Shown here: positions 1 through 6,547 of the stretch, one piece after another
Position numbering within the stretch: the first letter of the stretch is position 1
Layout: each line of letters opens with the position of its first letter
Assembly (NCBI GenBank): GCA_035503055.1
Contig: DATJTV010000367.1
Span: forward strand, 1-18,005
DNA length: 18,005 nt
Reading direction: 5' to 3'
Origin: JAKAWQ01 sp035503055
GTDB taxonomy: Bacteria; Pseudomonadota; Alphaproteobacteria; Acetobacterales; Acetobacteraceae
The notes under the pieces: model-generated
Told to the model about the DNA's origin: nothing
Seen by the model: only the letters and a program-made list of their open reading frames with translations
The model's database searches: none
Program-made: the position numbers and the translations under genes

Positions 1-29
1 AGGTCTGAATCACGCGGGAAAAACAAAGA

Positions 30-75
30 CCTAGAGCGGGATAAGCGAGCGTGAGCGAAAGCATCCCGCTCTAGG
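30..75 (-). terminator. Hairpin terminator overlapping the DUF1223 stop codon
   Basis: Positions 30-42 and 63-75 are perfect 13-bp inverted arms (CCTAGAGCGGGAT and its complement) around a 20-nt loop. Read on the minus strand, the stem is followed at once by a T-rich run (TCTTTGTTTTT, about 28-18), as expected of a Rho-independent terminator. The TAG stop of the upstream minus-strand gene lies inside the first arm. The long loop and long perfect arms also resemble dispersed palindromic elements of alphaproteobacteria, so it could be a repeat copy recruited as a terminator. I cannot test copy number from this window. Confidence 0.7.
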
Positions 76-787
76 AGGGGGCTGCCGAGAGGCGGGCGGC
101 GCCGATGATGGAACCGTCATCCGCTTGCAGCAGGACCGCGACCTCCTCGCCCGCGGGCGCCGGCTCCTGTAACTCGAGCGCCCGACCCGACCACGTGCCG
201 ATAAGACTCATCGAGCGGACGATGTCGGTTTCAAGGAGCGTGCGCCCGCCATTCTCGCCGAAGCCGACATGGGTCCGGTGGTGGCGATCGTATCCGATCA
301 GCAGGACGGTTCCGCGACCGGCGCCGGCGCCGATCGAGATCGTCATGGTCTCGTCATGGCGCGTGAGGGCGACCGGAGCGGCGGTCCGGTCCTCGGCCCC
401 GGCGCGCGCCAAGGCTGAAATGACCGCGGAACGATCCGAACCGATGACGTCCTCTCTGCCGTCTACCACCAGGTCGGGCGTATAGACTTCCGGGCTGACG
501 CCGAGCGCGACATAATTGCGTTGCCGCTCGGTCGCGCCCGGGAACGAGAACGGGTCGCGCCAGCCGAGACCGTTCCAATAGGTGACGTGGAACGTCAGCA
601 GCAGGAGATCGGGGCGAGTGCCGGCGAGAGCGGTGATGAGCGCGTCCGCGGGCGGGCACGACGAGCACCCCTGGGACGTGAAGAGCTCGGCCACCACGGG
701 GCGGGCGTTGGCCTGGGCCAAAGCGACGGCGGGAGCCAGGCAGCCCGCCAGGCACAAGATGGAGAAAGCAAGCCAGCCTGCGCGCAT
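71..787 (-). CDS. Secreted DUF1223 family thioredoxin-fold protein
   Basis: This 238-aa protein matches the DUF1223 family, which has a thioredoxin-like fold and no settled biochemical role. A hydrophobic N-terminus (residues about 5-24) ends at VALA, consistent with signal peptidase I export. An LAGC at residues 13-16 could alternatively act as a lipobox, giving a lipoprotein anchored at Cys16. The family hallmark ELFTSQGCSSCPPAD follows at about residues 34-48, with a redox-type CxxC pair at Cys41 and Cys44. Later come the typical TFHVTYWNGLGWRDPF and YTPDLVVDG segments. The ATG at 787 is preceded by AGGAGGT with good spacing, which fixes the start. It is transcribed alone, away from the BON operon. 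A disulfide-handling or metal-linked periplasmic role is plausible but is inference. Confidence 0.88.
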   Translation of the reverse strand: MRAGWLAFSILCLAGCLAPAVALAQANARPVVAELFTSQGCSSCPPADALITALAGTRPDLLLLTFHVTYWNGLGWRDPFSFPGATERQRNYVALGVSPEVYTPDLVVDGREDVIGSDRSAVISALARAGAEDRTAAPVALTRHDETMTISIGAGAGRGTVLLIGYDRHHRTHVGFGENGGRTLLETDIVRSMSLIGTWSGRALELQEPAPAGEEVAVLLQADDGSIIGAARLSAAPS

Positions 788-914
788 CGAGACCTCCTTT
801 CGCCGACCGGGCCCCCTCGGCGCGATCGCCCGCCACCTGAAGTGGGCCTCGCTCGTCGCCGGATCGTGCCCGCTCGGTCGTAATACGCGCGGCGGCAGGG
901 TCCGGTTACAGGCG

Positions 915-952
915 GATTGAAATAAATAACTGTTTCATATCAGCAAGTTACT
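915..952. promoter_or_regulatory. AT-rich core of the divergent spacer, candidate promoter zone
   Basis: The 334-bp spacer (788-1121) between the DUF1223 gene and the BON operon is GC-rich except for this strongly AT-rich block. On the plus strand it holds TTGAAA (917-922) and CATATC (936-941) with too short a spacer for a canonical sigma-70 promoter. On the minus strand TTGCTG is followed by a TTATTTATT stretch. Promoter activity for one or both directions is likely from composition and position, but no hexamer pair is convincing. Nothing else coding is evident in the spacer. Confidence 0.35.
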
Positions 953-1001
953 ACGGGAGTGAGCGCTATGGCGGGCCCGGCCGGTGGAATGGGCGAGCGG
1001 A

Positions 1002-1015
1002 TTGACGGAGATCAA
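1002..1015 (+). promoter_or_regulatory. FNR/FixK/Anr-type operator upstream of the BON-pfkB-ppsA operon
   Basis: TTGACGGAGATCAA matches the FNR-family consensus TTGAY-N4-ATCAA at every defined base (also TTGA-N6-TCAA, the FixK form). It lies 107 nt before the supported ATG at 1122. If it acts at the usual activating position (-41.5), transcription would begin near 1050, leaving a leader of about 70 nt. No strong -10 is visible there (CATGAC at 1046-1051 is the nearest). FNR, FixK and Anr proteins activate genes under low oxygen. The site match is direct; regulation of this operon is inferred. Confidence 0.65.
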
Positions 1016-1121
1016 TGCCCGTCCCGGATCGCGGGGGGCCTCATCCATGACCGTAATGGGAGCGAGCGTCGCCGCGCGGGTAAGCGGGACGGACGCTTCA
1101 AACGGCGGGGAGGCTCGGACC

Positions 1122-1772
1122 ATGGACGATCCCGAACTGAAGCGCATTGTCGAGGATGAGCTGGCGTGGGCGCCGCATCTCGATGCCTCCGCCGTGAGGG
1201 TGAGTGTGCGCGAGGGCGTCGTTCGGCTCAGCGGATTCGTCTCCAGCCTCGCCGAGAAGAGGGCGGTGGAGCGCGCCGTCTGGCACCTTCGCGGCGTGCG
1301 CGCGATCGCCCAGGAGATCGAGGTGCTGATACCGGTGGCGCGGCGGCGCACCGACGACGAGATCGCGCATAGCGCGGTGCATGTGCTGCGCTGGGACGCG
1401 GAGGTTCCGGACGAGCGGATTCAGGTCAAGGTCGAGCACGGCGTCGTCACGCTGATCGGCGCCGTCGATCGGCAGTTCGAGAAGACCGAGGCCGAGGAGC
1501 GCGTTCACAAGCTGGCGGGCGTGACCGCGATCGACAATCGGATCGTGATTCGACCCGGGAAAACGGTGAAGGATATCGCAGCCGCGGTCGAGCGTGCGTT
1601 TCACCGCAATGCGAAGCTGCATGGCGCCGGGATCGTGGTCGGCGCCGAGGGATCAAAAGTGACGCTGAGCGGCCTGGTGCCGAGCGTCGAGGACCGCGAG
1701 GCCGCCGCGGACTTGGCGTGGCGCACGGCGGGCGTCGGGGACGTGGAGAACCGCCTCGTTGTCCGGCCCTGA
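1122..1772 (+). CDS. Triple BON-domain protein, cytoplasmic
   Basis: This 216-aa protein consists almost entirely of three BON (bacterial OsmY and nodulation) repeats at about residues 3-70, 77-144 and 147-215. Each shows the valine/glycine-rich pattern xVxVxxGxVxLxGxVxx followed by a helix and a closing xGVxxVxNxxxV motif. Unlike OsmY it has no signal peptide, so it should stay in the cytoplasm. BON domains are thought to bind phospholipid or other ligands, and this subtype is often found near stress and hypoxia genes. The frame stays open upstream to an ATG at 984. The ATG at 1122 has a GGGGAGG eight bases before it and the BON fold begins directly after, while the FNR box would fall inside the longer version, so 1122 is preferred. 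Its stop overlaps the start of pfkB. Confidence 0.85.
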   Translation: MDDPELKRIVEDELAWAPHLDASAVRVSVREGVVRLSGFVSSLAEKRAVERAVWHLRGVRAIAQEIEVLIPVARRRTDDEIAHSAVHVLRWDAEVPDERIQVKVEHGVVTLIGAVDRQFEKTEAEERVHKLAGVTAIDNRIVIRPGKTVKDIAAAVERAFHRNAKLHGAGIVVGAEGSKVTLSGLVPSVEDREAAADLAWRTAGVGDVENRLVVRP

Positions 1773-2760
1773 GGCAGAGCCGCGCATTGCCACGCTGACG
1801 GTCAATCCGGCCGTCGACATCGCGAGCACCGCGGCGGCGGTGGTGCCGACGCACAAGGTCCGGACGTCGGACGAGCGGTTCGACCCGGGGGGCGGTGGCG
1901 TCAATGTCGCGCGCGTGATGCACGCCTTAGGCACCGATGCGCTGGCCCTGATCATGACCGGGGGCGTGACGGGGCGGCTGGTCGAGGAATTGCTCGACGA
2001 GGAGGGCGTTCGGTGGCGGTCCTTGCCGATCGGGGGGCGGACGCGGATCAGCCTCAACGTGCACGACCGGCAGAGCGGACTCGAGTACCGGTTCGTGGCC
2101 GAGGGGCCCGATGTCGGCGAGGAGGAATGGCGGCGTGCGCTCGACGTGCTGGGGGAAGTGGAGGCGGAATGGATCGTCGCGAGCGGAAGCCTGCCGCGCG
2201 GCGTGCCGGCGGATTTCTATGCGAAGGCAGCCGCGATCGCCGCGCGGCGGGGCCGGAAATTCGTGCTCGACACCTCCGGCGCGGGGCTCGCGGCCGCGGT
2301 CGGCCCCGCGGCCGGCCATCACATCGCGCTGCTCAAGCTGAGCCTTGGCGAGCTCGAGTTCCTGGTCGGCGCGGAGTTGCGCGACCGCGAGCGGCAGGAA
2401 AAGGAGATCGTCGCGCTGGTTCGCGGCGGCGCGGCGCGGGCCATTGCGGTCAGCCTGGGGCGTGAGGGCGCGCTTCTCGCAAGCACGAACGGCGTCGTCC
2501 GGCTTGCCGCATTGCCGGTGAAGGAACGGAGCGCCGTGGGCGCCGGAGACAGTTTTCTCGCCGGGCTCGTGCTCGGGCTGGCGCGTGGGTGGCCGGAGCG
2601 CGAGGCACTGGCATTGGCGGTCGCGGCCGGCTCCGCGGCGGTTACCAGCTATGGGACCGCGCTCGTGCGGCGCGAGGAGGTGGATGCGCTGTTCCGCGAG
2701 CTCTGCCCAGTTGATGCAGGTCAAGGCGCGGGATGCGCGATCGGTGTGAACGAACGATAA
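1759..2760 (+). CDS. pfkB: PfkB-family sugar kinase (6-phosphofructokinase 2-like)
   Basis: This 333-aa ribokinase-fold kinase is closest by motif to the Pfk-2/1-phosphofructokinase/tagatose-6-P kinase group, which phosphorylates fructose-6-P or fructose-1-P with ATP in the cytoplasm. Visible motifs are NPAVD near residue 17, the substrate-binding GGGGVNVAR (about 44-52), GSLPRGVP, and the anion-hole/catalytic GAGDSF with the base at Asp264. The segment equivalent to the Pfk-2 KPNxxEL nucleotide motif reads KLSLGEL, so the metal-site Asn is a Ser while the Glu is kept. No ATG fits: the best start is TTG at 1759, inside the last codons of the BON gene (14-nt overlap) with GTGGAG about 10 bases upstream, suggesting translational coupling. 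ppsA follows 15 nt after the stop. The exact sugar phosphate is uncertain. Confidence 0.85.
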   Translation: MSGPEAEPRIATLTVNPAVDIASTAAAVVPTHKVRTSDERFDPGGGGVNVARVMHALGTDALALIMTGGVTGRLVEELLDEEGVRWRSLPIGGRTRISLNVHDRQSGLEYRFVAEGPDVGEEEWRRALDVLGEVEAEWIVASGSLPRGVPADFYAKAAAIAARRGRKFVLDTSGAGLAAAVGPAAGHHIALLKLSLGELEFLVGAELRDRERQEKEIVALVRGGAARAIAVSLGREGALLASTNGVVRLAALPVKERSAVGAGDSFLAGLVLGLARGWPEREALALAVAAGSAAVTSYGTALVRREEVDALFRELCPVDAGQGAGCAIGVNER

Positions 2761-2775
2761 AGTCCGGAGGAGACG

Positions 2776-5211
2776 ATGGAGAAATCCCTAGTATCGGTTC
2801 GCTGGTTCGCGACGCTGGGACTGGCCGATGTCCCGGAGGTGGGGGGCAAGAACGCCTCGCTCGGCGAGCTGGCGAGCCATCTCGGCGCCGCCGGCGTGCG
2901 GGTTCCGGACGGGTTCGCGCTGACGGCAGGCCTCTATCGCGAAGCGCTGAGCAAAGCCGATGCATGGCCGAAGCTGCATGCGCTGCTCGATCCGCTCGAC
3001 GTCACCGATGTCGCGGCGCTGAACCGCGCCGGGGAACGGGCGCGGGCGATCGTGCATGATGCGACCGGCACGGAAGAAATGTGCGCGCTGATCGCCTCCG
3101 CTTACGCCAAGCTCGAGGAGGAATATGGCGCGGGGGCGGCCGTTGCGGTGCGGAGTTCCGCGACCGCCGAGGATCTCCCCACTGCGAGCTTTGCAGGCCA
3201 GCACGAGAGCTATCTGAATGTCAGCGGGGCGGACGACGTTTTCGAAGCGTGTCGGCGCTGCTTCGCGTCCCTCTTCACGGATCGCGGCATCGTCTATCGC
3301 GCCAATAACGGGTTCGACCATTTCAAGGTCGCCCTGTCGGTGGGCGTGATGAAGATGGTGCGCTCGGACAAGGCGTCGAGCGGGGTGATCTTCACCCTCG
3401 ACACCGAGTCCGGCTTTCGCGACGTGGTCTTCATCACGGGTTCGTACGGGCTCGGCGAGAACGTGGTGCAGGGAAAGGTCGATCCGGACGAGTTCTATGT
3501 GCACAAGCCGACCTTTCGGAAGGGCCATAGGGCCGTGCTGCAGCGCACGCTCGGCGGCAAGCAGCGCACGATGGTGCTCGCACCCGGCCATGTCGGGGCG
3601 AGCACGAAGGACGAGGAGACGAAGCCCGAGCTTCGCGGGCGCTTCTGCCTGACGGATACCGAGGTGCTGACGCTCGCGGATTATGCGATCCGCATCGAGG
3701 ATCACTATTCCACGGCCGTGGGCCATCCCGAGCCGATGGACATCGAGTGGGCGAAGGATGCCATCGACGAGAAACTCTATATCGTGCAGGCGCGCCCGGA
3801 GACCGTGGCATCGCGTAAATTGGCCGGGATGCTCGAGACCTACACGCTGCGCGCGGCGGCGCAGCCGATCGTCACCGGCAAATCGGTCGGCGAGAAGATC
3901 GCGGCGGGGACGGCGCGGATCATCCGCGGCGTTGCCGATCTTGCCGCGTTCCGTCCGGGCGAGGTGCTGGTCGCATCGGAGACCCGCCCGGACTGGGAGC
4001 CGGTGATGAAGACCGCCGGCGCGATCGTCACCGACCATGGCGGACGGACCTGCCATGCCGCGATTGTCGCGCGCGAGCTTGGCGTGCCGGCGGTGGTCGG
4101 TGCGGGGGACGCGACGGCGCGGCTCGAGAGCGGCGAGAGCGTGACCGTCTCGTGCGCGGGCGGCGAAGTGGGCGTGGTGTATGAGGGCCGGCTTCCCTTC
4201 GATGTTGCTCGCGTCGATGCGCGGACGCTTCGGATTCCGAAGACCGCGATCATGGTCAATCTCGGCAATCCGGAGCTCGCTTTCCGGACTGCGATGATGC
4301 CGAACTCGGGCGTCGGGCTGGCGCGCATGGAGTTCATCATCGGCGAGCATATCGGCGTTCATCCGATGGCGCTCGTGCATCCCGAGCGGATCGAGGCGAA
4401 CGACCGGGCGCGGATTGCGGCGCTGGCGGCCGCCGATGCGTCGCCCAGGGAATTTTTCGTCCGCACGCTTGCGGAGGGCGTGGGCACCATTGCGGCGGCG
4501 TTCTGGCCGAAGCCGGTGATCATCCGGCTCTCTGACTTCAAGACCAACGAGTACGCGGAGCTGATCGGGGGCGCACCGTTCGAGCCGCGCGAGGCCAACC
4601 CGATGCTCGGGTTTCGCGGGGCGTCGCGCTACGCCCATCCGGCGTACGCCGAGGGCTTCGCGCTCGAATGCGCGGCACTCCGCCGCGTGCGGGAGGATAT
4701 GGGGCTCACCAACCTCCTGGTGATGGTGCCCTTCTGCCGGCGGGTCGAGGAGGCGGCGAAGGTGATCGCGGAGCTTGCGAAGCACGGGCTCAAGCGCGGC
4801 GAGAACGGGCTCGAGATCTACGTGATGTGCGAGATCCCCAACAACGTGATCCAGATCGATTGCTTCGCCGATGTATTCGACGGGTTCTCGATCGGCTCCA
4901 ACGACCTGACCCAGCTCACGCTGGGCGTCGATCGCGACTCCGATGTCGTCGCCTTCGACTTCGACGAGCGCGATCCGGGGATGCTGGAGATGCTGAGGCT
5001 CGCGGTGACGGGCGCGCAGCGCAACGGGCGGAAGGTGGGGATCTGCGGCGAGGCGCCGGCCAATTATCCGGAGATCGCGCGGTTCTTGAGCGGGATCGGC
5101 ATCGATTCGATCAGCGTCAATCCCTCGAGCCTGCTGCGCACCATCGAAGTGGTGCGCGAGGCGGAGGAGGTGGAACCGCCGCCGCCGCGCGCGAGTGTCG
5201 CTGCCGCTTAG
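2776..5211 (+). CDS. ppsA: Phosphoenolpyruvate synthase (pyruvate, water dikinase)
   Basis: This 811-aa enzyme converts pyruvate, ATP and water to phosphoenolpyruvate, AMP and phosphate. The N-terminal ATP-grasp/PPDK domain (about 15-350) contains GGKNASLGEL, AVRSSATAEDLPTASFAGQ and the GLGENVVQGKVDPDEF segment. The swivelling phosphohistidine domain (about 375-455) carries GGRTCHAAIVARELG with the phosphorylated His at residue 427. The C-terminal TIM barrel (about 475-795) includes RLSDFKTNEYAELIGG, EIPNNVIQID, SIGSNDLTQLTLGVDRDS and GICGEAP with the catalytic Cys757. The length suits the family (E. coli about 790). A strong GGAGGAG lies just before the ATG. It is the last gene of the BON-pfkB-ppsA operon. 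Pairing with a glycolytic-direction kinase and an FNR-type box suggests use in low-oxygen carbon and energy management, which is inference. Confidence 0.96.
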   Translation: MEKSLVSVRWFATLGLADVPEVGGKNASLGELASHLGAAGVRVPDGFALTAGLYREALSKADAWPKLHALLDPLDVTDVAALNRAGERARAIVHDATGTEEMCALIASAYAKLEEEYGAGAAVAVRSSATAEDLPTASFAGQHESYLNVSGADDVFEACRRCFASLFTDRGIVYRANNGFDHFKVALSVGVMKMVRSDKASSGVIFTLDTESGFRDVVFITGSYGLGENVVQGKVDPDEFYVHKPTFRKGHRAVLQRTLGGKQRTMVLAPGHVGASTKDEETKPELRGRFCLTDTEVLTLADYAIRIEDHYSTAVGHPEPMDIEWAKDAIDEKLYIVQARPETVASRKLAGMLETYTLRAAAQPIVTGKSVGEKIAAGTARIIRGVADLAAFRPGEVLVASETRPDWEPVMKTAGAIVTDHGGRTCHAAIVARELGVPAVVGAGDATARLESGESVTVSCAGGEVGVVYEGRLPFDVARVDARTLRIPKTAIMVNLGNPELAFRTAMMPNSGVGLARMEFIIGEHIGVHPMALVHPERIEANDRARIAALAAADASPREFFVRTLAEGVGTIAAAFWPKPVIIRLSDFKTNEYAELIGGAPFEPREANPMLGFRGASRYAHPAYAEGFALECAALRRVREDMGLTNLLVMVPFCRRVEEAAKVIAELAKHGLKRGENGLEIYVMCEIPNNVIQIDCFADVFDGFSIGSNDLTQLTLGVDRDSDVVAFDFDERDPGMLEMLRLAVTGAQRNGRKVGICGEAPANYPEIARFLSGIGIDSISVNPSSLLRTIEVVREAEEVEPPPPRASVAAA

Positions 5212-5750
5212 GGGTCTTGCGGAAGGAGGCGGTGGGCGACAAGCCAGGAAGCGGCGCGTTCCCAGGCGATGTCGGTGTCGCCGCGGAGCGAGGCGTTGCC
5301 GGCGGCGATCATTTTTCCCGTGGCGACGGAGCGGATGATGATCGTCATGTTGATGATCAGGTCCGAGACCTTCTGCACCCAGCCGGTCACCACGGCCTGG
5401 GCGCCGAGCTGGCGGGCGAGGGAGACGGCGCAGGTCGTGCAGCCGACGAGGTCGTTCTCCGCGAGCGCGCGCGCGATCGGCTGCGTGTCGACGGCGGTGT
5501 AATCGCCCGAGCGCACGAGGAGCTGTTGGACTTGGTGGTCGACCAGGTTGAGCCGAGCGAGGTCGGCGGGCTCCAGAGGCGAGTTGGGCGCGGGGAGGCT
5601 CGTGTCTTGGAGAGTGAAGGGGAGAAAAGCGGTTTTGAGGGGCGCGGCGAGCGCCGGGGCGGGGAGGAAGAGGCAGGCGAGGAGGAGGGACGGCATGATA
5701 GCGCTTACGCAGCGCTGCGGAGAAAGGCCGATCCTGCGGCCGCTCGACAT
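5208..5750 (-). CDS. Exported DUF3280/DUF2380-like protein of unknown function
   Basis: This is a 180-aa protein from the ATG at 5750, chosen because AGGAGGAG lies eight bases upstream. The frame is open to an ATG at 5828 without such support. A basic N-terminus and a hydrophobic stretch (about residues 19-34) ending in PALA form a likely signal peptide, so the product should be periplasmic. The mature part has the FLPFTLQDTSL beginning and the GCTTCAVSLARQLGA segment with a CxxC pair. A GWVQKVSDLIINMTI core and a GDTDIAWERAASWLV ending also recall the DUF3280 family. No enzymatic motif is recognised. Its TAA and the TAG of convergent ppsA share two bases, so there is no room for a terminator between them. 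The family assignment is by memory of the pattern and should be read as tentative. Confidence 0.7.
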   Translation of the reverse strand: MSSGRRIGLSPQRCVSAIMPSLLLACLFLPAPALAAPLKTAFLPFTLQDTSLPAPNSPLEPADLARLNLVDHQVQQLLVRSGDYTAVDTQPIARALAENDLVGCTTCAVSLARQLGAQAVVTGWVQKVSDLIINMTIIIRSVATGKMIAAGNASLRGDTDIAWERAASWLVAHRLLPQDP

Positions 5751-5758
5751 GTTTCGTT

Positions 5759-5796
5759 CTCCTCCTGATCGCGGCAAATGCGGGTGTGTAATTATT
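5759..5796 (-). promoter_or_regulatory. Candidate -10 and strong ribosome-binding site for the DUF3280-like gene
   Basis: On the minus strand an AATAAT (complement of 5791-5796, five of six bases of TATAAT) sits in an AT-rich patch. It is followed by AGGAGGAG (complement of 5759-5766) eight bases before the ATG at 5750. The -35 region is poor. The 79-nt gap after rdgB and the patch composition suggest this gene has its own promoter. The ribosome-binding site is clear; the -10 is weak evidence. Confidence 0.4.
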
Positions 5797-5829
5797 GCTG
5801 ATCCGTTACCATATCGGCGAGCGGGCATC

Positions 5830-6441
5830 TCAATCCAGGCAGGCGCCGCGGAGCTTGGCGAAGGCGCGGGCGCGATGGGTGTCGGCGCGTTTCCGGTCGG
5901 CGGTCATCTCGCCATAGGTGAGGCTGGAGCCGAGGGGGAGGAACATCGGGTCGTAGCCGAAACCGTTCGTTCCGCGCGGGGGCCAGACCGCGGTGCCGTC
6001 GACGCGGCCGAGGAAGGTTTCGGTATGGCCGTCCGGCCAGGCGAGAGCGAGCGCCGAGATGAACCAGGCGCGGCGGTCGGGGTTTTCGGCGAGCTCGGCA
6101 TGGACGCGGGCCATGGCGGAAGCGAAGTCGCGGGCGTTGCCGTTCCCTGGCCCGGCCCAGCGGGCGGAATGGATGCCTGGACGACCGTCGAGGGCGGAAG
6201 CGCAAAAGCCGGAATCGTCGGCGAGCGCGGGAAGGCCCGATTTGGTGGCGGCGGCAAGGGCCTTGAGACGGGCGTTGCCGGCGAAGTCGGGAGCGTCCTC
6301 CTCGGGCTCGGCGAGGCCGAGGGCGGCGGCGGAAACGATTTCGATTCCGTAGGGCGCGAGGAGGGCCTCGATCTCGGCGAGCTTTCCCTTGTTGTGGCTG
6401 GCGAGCACCAGGCGGGTGCCGCGTTCGAGGCGGCGGGGCAT
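5830..6441 (-). CDS. rdgB: XTP/dITP pyrophosphatase (Ham1/RdgB family)
   Basis: This 203-aa nucleotide-pool sanitising enzyme hydrolyses non-canonical purine triphosphates (dITP, XTP, ITP) to monophosphates and pyrophosphate. It shows the N-terminal LVLASHNKGKLAEI nucleotide-binding motif, ALADDSGF with the catalytic Asp near residue 76, the DGRPGIHSARWAG segment, GTNGFGYDPMF and a C-terminal HRARAF. Two positions differ from the E. coli pattern: the FxENAxxKA segment reads FAGNARLKA (Gly55 in place of Glu), and the final SHR reads THR. Both look tolerated, as the rest of the fold is intact. Length is normal. The ATG at 6441 lacks a clear Shine-Dalgarno sequence. It lies 84 nt beyond rph, with a terminator between them, in the order typical of alphaproteobacteria. 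Confidence 0.94.
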   Translation of the reverse strand: MPRRLERGTRLVLASHNKGKLAEIEALLAPYGIEIVSAAALGLAEPEEDAPDFAGNARLKALAAATKSGLPALADDSGFCASALDGRPGIHSARWAGPGNGNARDFASAMARVHAELAENPDRRAWFISALALAWPDGHTETFLGRVDGTAVWPPRGTNGFGYDPMFLPLGSSLTYGEMTADRKRADTHRARAFAKLRGACLD

Positions 6442-6516
6442 CAGAGGTCGGATCGCGGCCGAGCGAGATCGCCGCAGGCGATCGAGTGCCGCGTGAATCC
6501 GACTGTGAAAAAGGGG

Positions 6517-6547
6517 GGAGCATGTTCAGCCATGCTGAACATGCTCC
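6517..6547 (-). terminator. Rho-independent terminator embedded in the end of rph
   Basis: A perfect inverted repeat has 14-bp arms GGAGCATGTTCAGC (6517-6530) and GCTGAACATGCTCC (6534-6547) with a 3-nt loop. On the minus strand the stem is followed by CCCC and then TTTTT (6512-6508), which fits an intrinsic terminator with a slightly displaced T-run. The last rph codons and its TGA stop lie inside the stem. On the plus strand no T-run follows, so it acts on minus-strand transcripts only. Confidence 0.75.

Noticed and set aside
984..1121. Longer N-terminus for the BON protein from the ATG at 984
   Set aside because: The extra residues show no BON similarity or signal peptide, the FNR box lies inside them, and the best ribosome-binding site is before 1122.
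2788..4785. Long minus-strand open frame inside ppsA
   Set aside because: It is an Arg/His-rich shadow with no family motif, while ppsA is complete with all catalytic motifs.
6517..6547. LexA/SOS operator in the rph palindrome
   Set aside because: GTTC and GAAC occur, but inverted with an 8-nt gap. Alphaproteobacterial LexA sites are direct GTTC-N7-GTTC repeats, and the T-run makes a terminator the better reading.
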